Of a stretch of 64,000 nucleotides of DNA, positions 27,830-36,277 are shown one piece after another. The number at the start of each line of letters is the position of its first letter. Positions within the stretch are counted from its first letter, which is position 1. Made by a program: the position numbers and the translations under genes. The notes beneath the pieces are model-generated. The model was not told the origin of the DNA. It did no database searches and saw nothing but the letters and a program-made list of their open reading frames with translations. Source of the DNA: Tessaracoccus sp. (lineage in GTDB: Bacteria; Actinomycetota; Actinomycetes; Propionibacteriales; Propionibacteriaceae); contig NZ_JADJNP010000001.1 in assembly GCF_016714275.1 (NCBI RefSeq), positions 1,178,001-1,242,000 on the forward strand, given 5' to 3'.

Positions 27830-28864
27830 ATGCGGGCACGCGCGCAACCCTCGATTAGGATGGCGCGCGCGTCCGCCCCATCACCCGCGAAGCCCGCTGC
27901 CACGAGGAACGACGTGGCGCGCCTCGCGCGGGTCAGCCCGGCGGTCGTCAGTTACGTCGTCAACCGCTCCAAGCGCGTCTCCCCCGAGACCGAAGCGCGC
28001 GTGCGCCAGGCCATCGCGATGCTGGGCTATCGCCCGAACTCCGCGGCCCGCTCACTCCGCCTCGGCTCCACCGAGACCCTCGGCATGGTGGTCCCCGACA
28101 GCACGAACCCCTACTTCGCGGCGCTCGCCCACCGGGTCGAGCGTGCCGCGATCGAGCGCGGCTACGACCTGATCGTCGGCAACTCCGACGGCTCCCTCGA
28201 CGGCGAGCGTCGCCTCCTCGACCAGTTCGCCGCTCGCCGGGTCGATGGCGTCCTCCTCTGCAGCAATGTCTACCGGCCCTCCGTTGCGGGCCTGCGCGCC
28301 GACAGCATTCCCGTCGTCCTCCTCAACCATGCGGTGCACCCGCCGGGCATCACCTCGATCGGCGTCGACATGCAGCTCGGCGCACGGCTCGCCGTCGAGC
28401 ACCTCGCCGGCCACGGGCACCGCACCATCGGGCTCGTGATCGGGACGGACGAACTCCAGGACGCGCGCCACGTGGGCTGGATCGACGCCCTGGCCGGCCT
28501 CGGCCTGGAGCAGGGCCCGGTCGTCGCCGTCCCCTTCAATCACGGGGGCGGGTACGAGGCGGGGAAGAGGCTCCTCGCCGACGGCACCCTCCCCCCTGCT
28601 CTCTTCGTGAGCTCGGACCGCCAGGCGACCGGCCTGCTGCTCGCCCTGCACGAGGCCGGTGTGCGGATCCCCGACGACGTCGCCGTCGTCGGCTTCGACG
28701 GCGCCGAGGATGGCGCGTACACGTGGCCGCCGCTCACGACGATCGCGCAGCCCGTCGAGCAGATGGCCAGCACCGCGGTCGCGCTGATGATCGACGGTGC
28801 CGACGACGCGACGCACGAGGTCTTCCCGCCGACGCTGCTGATCCGCCGCTCCTGCGGTTGCTGA
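27830..28864 (+). CDS. LacI-family transcriptional regulator 2
   Basis: 344 residues. Helix-turn-helix NDVARLARVSPAVVSYVVNR and hinge YRPNSAARSLRLG are followed by a sugar-binding core (MVVPDSTNPYFAALAHRVER ... VAVVGFDGAEDGAYTWPPLT). It ends RSCGC like regulator 1, suggesting paralogy. Starts are possible at 27830 or at 27860 (MARASAP); neither has a clear ribosome site. It is best placed to bind the GTGACACGAGTCAC-type operators at 26398, 26570 and 31075, which surround it. Its stop lies 3 bp from the converging alpha-galactosidase 2. Confidence 0.9.
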   Translation: MRARAQPSIRMARASAPSPAKPAATRNDVARLARVSPAVVSYVVNRSKRVSPETEARVRQAIAMLGYRPNSAARSLRLGSTETLGMVVPDSTNPYFAALAHRVERAAIERGYDLIVGNSDGSLDGERRLLDQFAARRVDGVLLCSNVYRPSVAGLRADSIPVVLLNHAVHPPGITSIGVDMQLGARLAVEHLAGHGHRTIGLVIGTDELQDARHVGWIDALAGLGLEQGPVVAVPFNHGGGYEAGKRLLADGTLPPALFVSSDRQATGLLLALHEAGVRIPDDVAVVGFDGAEDGAYTWPPLTTIAQPVEQMASTAVALMIDGADDATHEVFPPTLLIRRSCGC

Positions 28865-28867
28865 CGC

Positions 28868-31021
28868 TCAGCCGATCCGCTCGAGCTCGAAGAGCACCGC
28901 CGTCGCCGGCTGCATGTAGGGGGCCCGGAGGCCGACCATCGACAACTGCGCCCCCGTGGCCTCGAGCGGGTGCCTCGTCCACTCCTGGCGAAGCGTCTCG
29001 GGCATGTGCTGGCGGTCGATCACCGTGACGCGGTAGCGCGCCTGGGGATCGAGGCCCGGGAACCGCAGCCGACCGAGGCTCGCGGAGCTCGTGACGCGCA
29101 GCATCGACAGCGAGAAGATCGCCTTGTCAGCCGCGATGACGCCCTTGAAGTACACCTCGGGGTCGGCGAGATCTGCCCGGACGAGGCGGCCGGTGCAGAT
29201 GGTGTCGCGGTTGCGCTTGTACCAGCCGATCCACCAGCCGAGCTGGGCGAACTCCTCGTCGGTGGCCGTCGTCAGGTCCCACTCGATGCCGAAGTGCCCG
29301 AACACGGCGGTCGCGGCACGGAAGTTGAGGTCGTGCCAGCGCGCGGTCGTGTGCGAACGGCCGGAGGCCACGTGGCTGCCCATCAGCTCGAGCGGGAGCA
29401 GCTGTGCGGTCCACCACAGCATCCGCTGCCGCTCCTCGGGGTCGATGTTGTCCGACACCCAGATGCGCTCCGCGCGCTCCATCACCTCGAGGTCGACGCG
29501 GCCGCCGCCCGACGAACACGACTCCCACTCCATGTGCGGGAAGCGGGACCGGAGCTCGTCAAGGAGGCGATAGAACGCCCTTGTCTGCGCGGAGACGCCC
29601 GGCCGGCCCGACGGTGCGGTCCCAGCGTCGATCAGGTCGCGGTTGTGGTCCCACTTGATGTAGTCGATGTGATTGCCGGTGAAGACCGCGCTGAGCTGGT
29701 CGAGCACGTGCTGGTAGGCACCGGGGATCGCGAGGTTCAGCACCTGCTGGTGCCGCTGCTCGATCGGCAGCCGTCCGCCGCCGGGCTGCAGGATCCACTC
29801 GGGGTGGGCGCGCGCCAGGTCGGAGTCGAGGTTGACCATCTCCGGCTCGATCCACAGCCCGAACTGCATGCCGAGCCCACGCACGTGATCGATCAGCGGG
29901 GTGAGGCCGTCCGGCCAGACATCCGCGCTGACCACCCAGTCGCCGAGGCCGGCGAAGTCGTTCCGACGGGCGCCGAACCAGCCATCGTCGAGGACGTAGC
30001 GCTCGACGCCGAGCACGGCGGCCTTGTCCGCCAGGTCCTTCAGGCGCGCGAGATCGTGGTCGAAGTAGACGGCCTCCCAGACGTTCAGGGTCACGGGGCG
30101 CGCGGTCTCGGGGTGGACGGGGAGCGCGCGCAGGTGATGGTGAAAGCGCGCGGCCTGGGCATCGAGGCCATCGGCGTAGGCGAAGTACACCCACGGCGTC
30201 GCGTAGGACTGGCCGCCGGCCAGGTCTCCCTCGCCGGGGAGCAGGAGCTCGCCGCCCCCGACGACGTTCGCGCCGACGTAGTCGCGCTGCGCCTGGTGCA
30301 CGTGGTTGCCGCTGAACGCGGTGTGGACGCCCCACACCTCTCCCCCGCGGTAGCCGAATCCCGCCACGCCCAGGTTCAGCACGTAGGCCGAGTTCGCGCT
30401 GGTGCGCCCGAACCTGCTCTCGCGACGGTGCGCGCCCTGGTTCAGCGCGCCATACTGCACCGCGCGCTCGTTGCCCCAGCGGCCACCGAAGTCGAGGATC
30501 TCCCGTGCCTGGCTCGGCACCGGGAGGTTCACGGTCAGCTCGTCGACGCGGTAGGTCGTCTCGCCGAGGTTGGTCACCTCCGCCTTTGCCCGCACGAGGC
30601 CGGTCGCCCGCATCTCGACGACGATGGTGAGCGCGAGCCCGGAGGCCGGGGCCTCCGCGCGGTACTCGACGACGCCCGCGCCGGCGTCGACCAGGTCATC
30701 GCCCAGCGGCGCGCCGTCGATGCTCGCGCCGATCAGCGTCCAGGCGGGGCTCCAGTCGGCGCCATCACGGGATCCGATGAGACCCGGCGTCCCCGACCAC
30801 CCGAACCGCCCCTCAGGAACGATGCCGAGTACCATCCCGGTGTCCGGCCCGTTGGGCGCAGGCGCCCAACGGTCGGCGACGGTGAGGGCCGAGATGTCGG
30901 CATCAGCGAGGGGCCCGGGATCTGCTCCCCAGTGCAGGACACGCGGAAGCCCGCCTTGGTCGCTGACAAGCACGAGCGCGACGCCGTCGGCGCGCAGGCA
31001 GACCCGAGTATCCATGTTCAT
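28868..31021 (-). CDS. Alpha-galactosidase 2 (GH36), intact
   Basis: 717 residues, full-length GH36 enzyme of the raffinose/melibiose type. The N-terminal beta-supersandwich runs to about residue 330. The barrel contains ERYVLDDGWFGARRND, the nucleophile Asp in DYIKWDHNRD, WESCSSGGGRVDLEVMERAE and the acid/base Asp in IWVSDNIDPEERQRML. A C-terminal beta domain ends ATAVLFELERIG. No signal peptide, so it acts on imported alpha-galactosides. ATGs at 31021 and 31015 both fit the AAAGGGTGGA site. A LacI-type operator lies 54 bp upstream. It is a paralogue of the broken GH36 gene at 18753 but from a different subgroup. Confidence 0.95.
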   Translation of the reverse strand: MNMDTRVCLRADGVALVLVSDQGGLPRVLHWGADPGPLADADISALTVADRWAPAPNGPDTGMVLGIVPEGRFGWSGTPGLIGSRDGADWSPAWTLIGASIDGAPLGDDLVDAGAGVVEYRAEAPASGLALTIVVEMRATGLVRAKAEVTNLGETTYRVDELTVNLPVPSQAREILDFGGRWGNERAVQYGALNQGAHRRESRFGRTSANSAYVLNLGVAGFGYRGGEVWGVHTAFSGNHVHQAQRDYVGANVVGGGELLLPGEGDLAGGQSYATPWVYFAYADGLDAQAARFHHHLRALPVHPETARPVTLNVWEAVYFDHDLARLKDLADKAAVLGVERYVLDDGWFGARRNDFAGLGDWVVSADVWPDGLTPLIDHVRGLGMQFGLWIEPEMVNLDSDLARAHPEWILQPGGGRLPIEQRHQQVLNLAIPGAYQHVLDQLSAVFTGNHIDYIKWDHNRDLIDAGTAPSGRPGVSAQTRAFYRLLDELRSRFPHMEWESCSSGGGRVDLEVMERAERIWVSDNIDPEERQRMLWWTAQLLPLELMGSHVASGRSHTTARWHDLNFRAATAVFGHFGIEWDLTTATDEEFAQLGWWIGWYKRNRDTICTGRLVRADLADPEVYFKGVIAADKAIFSLSMLRVTSSASLGRLRFPGLDPQARYRVTVIDRQHMPETLRQEWTRHPLEATGAQLSMVGLRAPYMQPATAVLFELERIG

Positions 31022-31049
31022 TCCACCCTTTCGAAGACCGGCGACGCCG

Positions 31050-31090
31050 AGTCTAGCGGCCCCGAAGGCCGGATGGTGACACGAGTCACC
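31050..31090 (-). promoter_or_regulatory. Promoter region and best LacI-type operator of alpha-galactosidase 2
   Basis: GGTGACACGAGTCACC (31075-31090) has 6-bp inverted arms GGTGAC / GTCACC around a centre containing CG. A candidate -10, TAGACT, is at 31050-31055. The operator overlaps the last 5 bp of the upstream monooxygenase-like gene. Confidence 0.65.
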
Positions 31091-31388
31091 TTAGGTCGCG
31101 CGGCTCGTTGTCGCCGAGGTCTTCGGGCGGGAGATACGCCGTCGGCTCATCGATGGCGGCGGCCAGCAGCGGGGTCAGCAACATCTTCGCCTCGTACCCG
31201 TTGAACGAGCGCCGATAGGCGCCCACCGACTCCCAGCGGCCGACCAGCGCCCAGAGCTCCTGGTCGTCGAGATTGCGGACAAGCTCGATGCCCTGGCACC
31301 CCTCGCGCATCCCCCACCACTGGATGACAGGGCGGGCCTCCGCCTCGAACACGGGGCCGGGGGCGCGGAAGCGGATCACGACGAGCAT
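31086..31388 (-). CDS. Antibiotic biosynthesis monooxygenase-like (ABM) domain protein
   Basis: 100-residue single-domain protein with the dimeric alpha/beta-barrel pattern: MLVVIRFRAPGPVF, then GCQGIELVRNLDDQELWALVG and RWESVGAYRRSFNGYEAKM. Proteins of this fold include quinol monooxygenases and heme-degrading enzymes, but many have no known activity, and the sequence alone does not assign one. It is divergent from znuA, 100 bp away, and probably leaderless (TAGGTT 6 nt upstream). Confidence 0.75.
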   Translation of the reverse strand: MLVVIRFRAPGPVFEAEARPVIQWWGMREGCQGIELVRNLDDQELWALVGRWESVGAYRRSFNGYEAKMLLTPLLAAAIDEPTAYLPPEDLGDNEPRDLR

Positions 31389-31394
31389 GACCCA

Positions 31395-31400
31395 AACCTA
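31395..31400 (-). promoter_or_regulatory. -10 hexamer of a leaderless promoter
   Basis: TAGGTT lies 6 nt before the ATG of the ABM-domain gene. Confidence 0.5.
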
Positions 31401-31452
31401 TAGAAGGCCCGCCGATGCGTCGTCTCCACAAGAGCCCGGCGCGCCAGGCGAT

Positions 31453-31489
31453 TTGATCCTCGCCGCAGACCTGTTGATAATGGTTTTCA
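31453..31489 (+). promoter_or_regulatory. Zur-controlled leaderless promoter of the zinc operon
   Basis: TTGATC (31453-31458), a 17-nt spacer and GATAAT (31476-31481) place the transcript start at or next to the ATG at 31489. The 15-mer TGATAATGGTTTTCA (31475-31489) follows the actinobacterial Zur-box pattern TGAnAAnGnTTnTCA and covers the -10 through the start codon. Zinc-loaded Zur bound here would block RNA polymerase. Confidence 0.85.
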
Positions 31490-32478
31490 TGTTGAAGCGT
31501 CTCGTCCTTCCCCTCAGCGCCGTCCTGGCCCTCTCGGCGTGCGGCGGCCCTGCCACCGGCCCGTCCGGCGGAAGCCCCGACGCCCCGCCTGCGGGATCGG
31601 CGAAGGTCGTCGCCGCGTTCTATCCGCTCGAGTGGGCCTCCGCGCAAGTGCTAGGCGACGCCGGCACGGTGGACACCCTGACGGCGCCGGGCGTCGAGGC
31701 GCACGACCTCGAACTCACCCCGCGCCAGATCGCCTCACTCGCCGACGCCGACCTCGTCGTCTATCTCAAGGGCTTCCAGCCCGCCGTCGACAGCGCCATC
31801 GAGCAGTCGGGCGCGAAGAACGTCCTCGACGTGGGCACCGTCGCGAACCTCCTGCCCGCCGCAGACGGACACTCGCACGACGAGGGCCACACGGACGAGG
31901 AGGGCCACGACGAAGATGAGCACGGCCACGGCGCCGAGGACGGTCACGATCACGGCGACATCGACCCGCATTTCTGGCAGGATCCGACCCGCATGGCAGC
32001 GGTCGTGAAGGAACTCGCGACCACGCTCACCACCGTGGGGCCGGATGCCGCCGCGTCACTGACCGCCAACGCCGACGCGACCGTCGCCGAGCTGGAGAAG
32101 GTCGACGGCGAGTTCGCCACAGGCCTGGCGTCCTGCGAGCGCACCGAGTTCATCACCACCCACGAGGCATTCAACTACCTCGCGCAGCGGTACGGCCTCA
32201 CCGAGATCGGCATCTCCGGCATCAACCCCGACGCCGAGCCGTCTCCCGCCCGCATCGCGGCGATCCACGAGGAGGCCAAGGAACACGGCATCACCACGAT
32301 CTTCTTCGAGACGCTGACCTCCCCCGCCGTCGCAGAGGCCATCGCCGGCGACCTGGGCCTGAAGACGGCCGTGCTCGACCCGCTCGAGGGGGTGACCGAG
32401 AACTCGCCCGGGACGGACTACCCTTCGATCATGCGCGCGAACCTCGAAGCCCTGCGGGCGGCGAATGGCTGTCAATGA
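31489..32478 (+). CDS. znuA: Zinc ABC transporter substrate-binding lipoprotein
   Basis: 329 residues. Lipoprotein signal MLKRLVLPLSAVLALSACGG. Cluster A-I metal-binding protein: the first metal His is in APGVEAHDLELTP, a His/Asp/Glu-rich loop (about 122-152, many HxH repeats such as HGHGAEDGHDHG) precedes DIDPHFWQDP, and later metal ligands are in THEAFNYLAQRYGL and the C-terminal Asp region. The His-rich loop is typical of zinc rather than manganese receptors. First gene of znuA-znuC-znuB-zur; a start at 31480 is also in frame but lies inside the -10/Zur box. Confidence 0.93.
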   Translation: MLKRLVLPLSAVLALSACGGPATGPSGGSPDAPPAGSAKVVAAFYPLEWASAQVLGDAGTVDTLTAPGVEAHDLELTPRQIASLADADLVVYLKGFQPAVDSAIEQSGAKNVLDVGTVANLLPAADGHSHDEGHTDEEGHDEDEHGHGAEDGHDHGDIDPHFWQDPTRMAAVVKELATTLTTVGPDAAASLTANADATVAELEKVDGEFATGLASCERTEFITTHEAFNYLAQRYGLTEIGISGINPDAEPSPARIAAIHEEAKEHGITTIFFETLTSPAVAEAIAGDLGLKTAVLDPLEGVTENSPGTDYPSIMRANLEALRAANGCQ

Positions 32479-33217
32479 CCTCGTCGACGCCGAAGGCGTC
32501 TACGTCTCGCTCGACGGCATGCCGATCCTCCGCGACGTCACCGTCCGCGTGGCGCCAGGTGAGGCCGTCGCGCTGCTCGGCGGCAACGGATCCGGGAAGT
32601 CGACGCTGATCCGCACCCTTCTGGGGCTCATCCCCCACCAGGAGGGTCGCATCGCGCTGCTCGGGACGCCGCTGGCGCAGTTCCACGACTGGCGCCGGGT
32701 CGGCTACGTGCCGCAGACGAGCGCCATCAACGTCGCCAACGCCACGGTGCGCGAGATTGTGTCATCGGGCCGCCTTGCGCACCGCCGGCCGTTCCGGTGG
32801 GCAACCGCCGACGACCGCGCCGCCATGGACGACGCACTCGCGCAGGTGGGCCTCGCCGATCGGGCGCACTGGCCGTTCGCGGCACTGTCCGGCGGGCAGA
32901 AGCAGCGGGTGCTGATCGCGCGTGCCTTGGCTACCCGGCCGGACCTGCTCGTCATGGACGAGCCTCTGGCCGGCGTAGATCTCCACAGCCAGGCCGGCCT
33001 CGCGGAGCTGCTGGGCGGCCTCCGCGATGACGGACTCGGCCTGCTGGTCGTGCTCCACGAGCGCGGCCCCATGGGCGACGTCCTCGATCGCACCGTGACG
33101 CTGTGTGACGGCCGCGTCGTCGACGACGAACACACGCACGCCGCTGAGGAGTGCGGCGCGCCGACAGAGCCATCCGCCGTCGGCCTCGTCGACCCGATCG
33201 CCGGGGTGATCTCGTGA
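32465..33217 (+). CDS. znuC: Zinc ABC transporter ATP-binding protein
   Basis: 250 residues. Walker A GGNGSGKST, signature LSGGQKQRVLIARAL, Walker B LLVMDEPLAGVD and the H-loop in LLVVLHERG. It powers import through ZnuB. The start overlaps znuA by 14 bp and its stop overlaps the znuB start (GTGA), indicating translational coupling. Confidence 0.93.
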   Translation: MAVNDLVDAEGVYVSLDGMPILRDVTVRVAPGEAVALLGGNGSGKSTLIRTLLGLIPHQEGRIALLGTPLAQFHDWRRVGYVPQTSAINVANATVREIVSSGRLAHRRPFRWATADDRAAMDDALAQVGLADRAHWPFAALSGGQKQRVLIARALATRPDLLVMDEPLAGVDLHSQAGLAELLGGLRDDGLGLLVVLHERGPMGDVLDRTVTLCDGRVVDDEHTHAAEECGAPTEPSAVGLVDPIAGVIS

Positions 33218-34200
33218 TCGAGGTCCTCGCGCTCCCCTTCATGCAGCGCGCTCTGCTCGCCGCGGTCCTGAGCGGGCTGATCGCGCCGGCCATCGGCACC
33301 TACATCGTGCAGCGCCGGATGAGCCTGCTCGGCGACGGCCTCGGCCACGTCGCGATCATGGGCGTCGGCCTCGCCCTCATGACCGGCTGGGCGCCCCTGC
33401 CTGTAGCGGTGGTCACGTGCGTCGTCGGCGCGGTGATCGTCGAGTTGCTGCGGCAGCACGGCAAGACCTCCGGCGACCTTGGACTGGCCATCCTCTTCTA
33501 TGGCGGCCTCGCCTCCGGCGTCCTCATGGCGGGCATCGCGGGCCAGGGTGCCGGCGGGCTATCGGCGTACCTTTTCGGGTCGCTGACCTCCGTCACGCCC
33601 ACTGACCTCTACGTCATCGTCGGCCTCGCCGTCGTGATCCTGGTGCTCAGCATCGGCCTCGCCCCGCGTCTGTTCGCCGTCGCGGTGGACGAGGACTTCG
33701 CCCGCGTGCTCGGCATCCGGGTGAAGCTGCTCAACCTCTTGGTGGTCGTGCTTGCGGCCGTGACCGTTACGGTGTCGATGCGCACCGTCGGGCTCCTGCT
33801 GATCAGCGCGCTCATGGTGATTCCCGTCGCCACCGCACAGCAGGCGTTCGTCGGGTTCTATCCCGCATTCTTCGGCTCGATGGGCGTCGGTGTGCTCGCG
33901 GCCGTGACCGGCACGGTCGGCTCGTTCTATCTGGACACGGCGACGGGGGCGACGATCGTCGTGACCGCCATCGCGCTGCTCGGCGTGAGCTGGGTCGTCG
34001 GCTCGCGGCTGCGTCGCTCCGATCGGTTCATTCCCTTCGTCGAGGATCACGGCGCGCAGCCGCACCAGCAGGCGGAGAATCACAACGACAGCCACGCGCA
34101 CGCCGCGGGAGTGAAGGTCATCCAGCACGGCGACCATCTAGACTACGTCCACGACGGGCACCGGCACGCCCGTCATGGAGATCACTATGACGAACATTAA
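33214..34200 (+). CDS. znuB: Zinc ABC transporter permease with His-rich tail
   Basis: 328 residues. About eight membrane helices of the metal ABC-3 type (MQRALLAAVLSGLIAPAIG, RRMSLLGDGLGHVAIMGVG). The GTG at 33214 overlaps the znuC stop. Unlike a typical ZnuB, the C-terminus has about 45 extra residues after the last helix, very rich in His and Asp (AENHNDSHAHAAG, then HGDHLDYVHDGHRHARHG). It would lie in the cytoplasm and could bind zinc as a buffer or sensor. Its last 14 bp overlap zur. Confidence 0.93.
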   Translation: MIEVLALPFMQRALLAAVLSGLIAPAIGTYIVQRRMSLLGDGLGHVAIMGVGLALMTGWAPLPVAVVTCVVGAVIVELLRQHGKTSGDLGLAILFYGGLASGVLMAGIAGQGAGGLSAYLFGSLTSVTPTDLYVIVGLAVVILVLSIGLAPRLFAVAVDEDFARVLGIRVKLLNLLVVVLAAVTVTVSMRTVGLLLISALMVIPVATAQQAFVGFYPAFFGSMGVGVLAAVTGTVGSFYLDTATGATIVVTAIALLGVSWVVGSRLRRSDRFIPFVEDHGAQPHQQAENHNDSHAHAAGVKVIQHGDHLDYVHDGHRHARHGDHYDEH

Positions 34201-34594
34201 GCCCGCCACGCGCCACACCTGGCAGCGTGCCGCCGTCCGCGACCTACTCGAGGGCGGCGAGGAGTTCCGCACCGCGCAGCAGATCCACGATCGGCTCCGC
34301 GACGAGGGCGCAAGGGTCGGCTTGGCGACGGTGTACCGGGCGCTGCAGTCGATGGCCGACGCCAGCGAGGTCGACGTGATCCGCACCCCGGAGGGCGAGG
34401 CCGCCTACCGACACTGCTCTGAGGGCCACCACCATCACCTGGTCTGCCGCCGCTGCGGCTTCTCGGTCGAGATCGAGGCGGCCTTCGTCGAGTCCTGGGC
34501 CGCGCAGATCGCGTCGCAGCACGGCTTCACCGATACCGGCCATGAGCTGGAGTTGTTCGGCCTCTGCCGCGACTGCACCCCCACGGCTGGCTGA
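34187..34594 (+). CDS. zur: Zinc uptake regulator, Fur family
   Basis: 135 residues. N-terminal winged helix (WQRAAVRDLLEGGEEFRTAQ ... GLATVYRALQSMADASEV), then the metal-binding dimer domain with SEGHHHHLVCRRCG and the second Cys pair CRDC (structural zinc). HHHH followed by CxxCG is typical of Zur. I prefer the ATG at 34187 because GGAG lies 6 nt upstream; an ATG at 34175 is possible. It is the last gene of the zinc operon, so it should repress its own synthesis through the Zur box at 31475-31489. Confidence 0.92.
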   Translation: MTNIKPATRHTWQRAAVRDLLEGGEEFRTAQQIHDRLRDEGARVGLATVYRALQSMADASEVDVIRTPEGEAAYRHCSEGHHHHLVCRRCGFSVEIEAAFVESWAAQIASQHGFTDTGHELELFGLCRDCTPTAG

Positions 34595-34692
34595 CCGCTG
34601 GTTGAGCGTTGGCGAGATGACCGCTGGTTGAGCCGGTCCCCCGCGCGAAGCGCCGGGACCGCTCGTTCCTCGCGGCCCGGCTCACCCAGCGG
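34594..34692. repeat. Dispersed palindromic repeat, copy 2 (partial plus longer form)
   Basis: CCGCTGGTTGAGC occurs twice (from 34596 and 34621). The second is followed by GCGCGAAGCGCC and closes with GGCTCACCCAGCGG. The ends are related to the repeats at 18631 and 43153. It fills the gap between convergent zur and recO and may act as a terminator. Confidence 0.55.
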
Positions 34693-34695
34693 GTG

Positions 34696-35418
34696 CTACC
34701 TCTCGAAGTACGGCAGCGACCGCAGCGCCCTGTCCAAGTGCCAGGTCGCGTAGGCCACGACCATGCCGTCGACGCGTTGGGCGACGGCGCGGTCTGCGGC
34801 CAACGCCTCGTCCCACGAGCCGGCGAGCAGCGCGCCGATGTGCGCGGCCTCGGCCTCACCCAGTTGCGCAGATCCGGGGGTTCGACACGACACACATGCT
34901 GCCCCGCCACCTTGGGGAGAGAACCAGCGCACGTCCACGTCGCCGCACCCGGCGCATGCCGTCGTCGACACTGCGTAGCCCGCGACGGCGAGCGAGCGCA
35001 GCAGGTAGGAGTCGACGATGAGGGGCGCGGGGCGGTCCCCTGCCTCCAACGCGAGTAGGGCGCCGAGCAGCAGGCGATATTGCTGCAGCGAGGGCACGCC
35101 CTCCTCCGCGACGAGCCGATCAGCGGTCTCGACGAGGACCTCCGCGGCCGTGAACCGGAAGTAGTCCGCGCCGAGCCTGCTGGAATGCAGCGCCTCGACC
35201 TGCGTCACCACTTCGAGCGACCCACGGCCCTCAGCGAACTGAATGTCGATGTGCTGGAAGGGCTCCAGCCTGCCGCCGAACTTCGACGACGTGCGCCGCA
35301 CTCCCTTCGCGACGGCGCGCACCTTGCCGTGCGTGCGCGTGAGCAGCGTGATGATGCGGTCGGCCTCGCCGAGCTGGTGCGTCCGCAGCACGACGGCTTC
35401 ATCACGATAGGTAGGCAC
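34696..35418 (-). CDS. recO: DNA repair protein RecO
   Basis: 240 residues. N-terminal OB fold (MPTYRDEAVVLRTHQLGEAD, then RIITLLTRTHGKVRAVAKGV) and helical C-domain. A zinc knuckle CAGC...CVSC is present near residues 150-175. RecO loads RecA onto SSB-coated DNA in the RecF pathway. The GTG start at 35418 has TACACT 8 nt upstream. It is divergent from uppS with 32 bp between starts, an arrangement common in actinobacteria. Confidence 0.93.
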   Translation of the reverse strand: MPTYRDEAVVLRTHQLGEADRIITLLTRTHGKVRAVAKGVRRTSSKFGGRLEPFQHIDIQFAEGRGSLEVVTQVEALHSSRLGADYFRFTAAEVLVETADRLVAEEGVPSLQQYRLLLGALLALEAGDRPAPLIVDSYLLRSLAVAGYAVSTTACAGCGDVDVRWFSPQGGGAACVSCRTPGSAQLGEAEAAHIGALLAGSWDEALAADRAVAQRVDGMVVAYATWHLDRALRSLPYFER

Positions 35419-35438
35419 GAAACCTGAGTGTAGATCGG

Positions 35439-35444
35439 TAGGCT
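35439..35444 (+). promoter_or_regulatory. -10 hexamer of a leaderless promoter
   Basis: TAGGCT lies 6 nt before the GTG start of uppS. Confidence 0.45.
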
Positions 35445-35450
35445 CGACGC

Positions 35451-36215
35451 GTGCCTGAGCCTCGCCGTCGTCCCACCCCGCACCCGAGCGGTGCCACCGC
35501 GCCCGCGATCACGGCGAAGGCATTGCCGCGGCACGTCGCCATCGTGATGGACGGCAACGGGCGCTGGGCGAAGCAGCGCGGGCTCAAGCGGACCGAGGGG
35601 CACGCGCGGGGCGAGTCGGCGCTGCTCGACGTGATCCATGGCGCCGTCGAGCTGGGGATCCCGTACCTGTCCGCCTACGCGTTCTCGACGGAGAACTGGA
35701 AACGCTCCCCCGACGAGGTGCGGTGGCTGATGGGCTTCAACCGCGACGTGATCCACCGGCGGCGCGACGAGCTGAACGACCTCGGCGTGCGCATCCGCTG
35801 GGCCGGCCGCCGCCCCCGGCTGTGGGGTTCGGTGATCAAGGAACTCGAGGTCGCCGAGGAGATGAGCAAGGACAACACCACGCTCACGCTCCAGTTCTGC
35901 GTGAACTACGGCGGACGTGCGGAGATCGTCGATGCGGCGAGAGAGATCGCCCGCCTGGCGCGTGCTGGGAGGCTCGATCCCGAGCGGCTCACCGAGGACC
36001 GATTCGCGAAGTTCCTCGACGAGCCAGACATCCCCGACGTCGACCTGTTCCTCCGCTCTTCGGGCGAGCAGCGGACGTCGAACTTCCTGCTGTGGCAGTC
36101 GGCCTACGCGGAGTTCATCTTTCTCGACCGCCTCTGGCCGGACTTCGACCGCCGCGACCTCTGGGCCGCGGTCGCGCAGTACGCGACACGAGAGCGCCGG
36201 TTCGGCACGGCTTAG
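35451..36215 (+). CDS. uppS: Isoprenyl transferase (undecaprenyl diphosphate synthase type)
   Basis: 254 residues of the cis-prenyltransferase family, which makes the lipid carrier for cell-wall synthesis. Motifs: [18 protein letters not shown] (catalytic Asp), [37 protein letters not shown] and the C-terminal [20 protein letters not shown] with [16 protein letters not shown]. The basic, Pro-rich N-terminus (about 25 residues) is variable in the family. GTG start. Confidence 0.95.
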   Translation: MPEPRRRPTPHPSGATAPAITAKALPRHVAIVMDGNGRWAKQRGLKRTEGHARGESALLDVIHGAVELGIPYLSAYAFSTENWKRSPDEVRWLMGFNRDVIHRRRDELNDLGVRIRWAGRRPRLWGSVIKELEVAEEMSKDNTTLTLQFCVNYGGRAEIVDAAREIARLARAGRLDPERLTEDRFAKFLDEPDIPDVDLFLRSSGEQRTSNFLLWQSAYAEFIFLDRLWPDFDRRDLWAAVAQYATRERRFGTA

Positions 36216-36264
36216 GAGCTGGCCAGAGGCGCTGCGGCCCCAGTGTTTCGGACACGGGCTATGG

Positions 36265-36276
36265 TTGGTATACCAA
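36265..36276. promoter_or_regulatory. Perfect 12-bp palindrome upstream of the ankyrin lipoprotein
   Basis: TTGGTATACCAA lies 1 nt before the ATG at 36278. It contains a TATACC that could be part of a -10. It may be an operator, but there is no second copy in the window to support this. Confidence 0.35.
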
Positions 36277-36277
36277 A

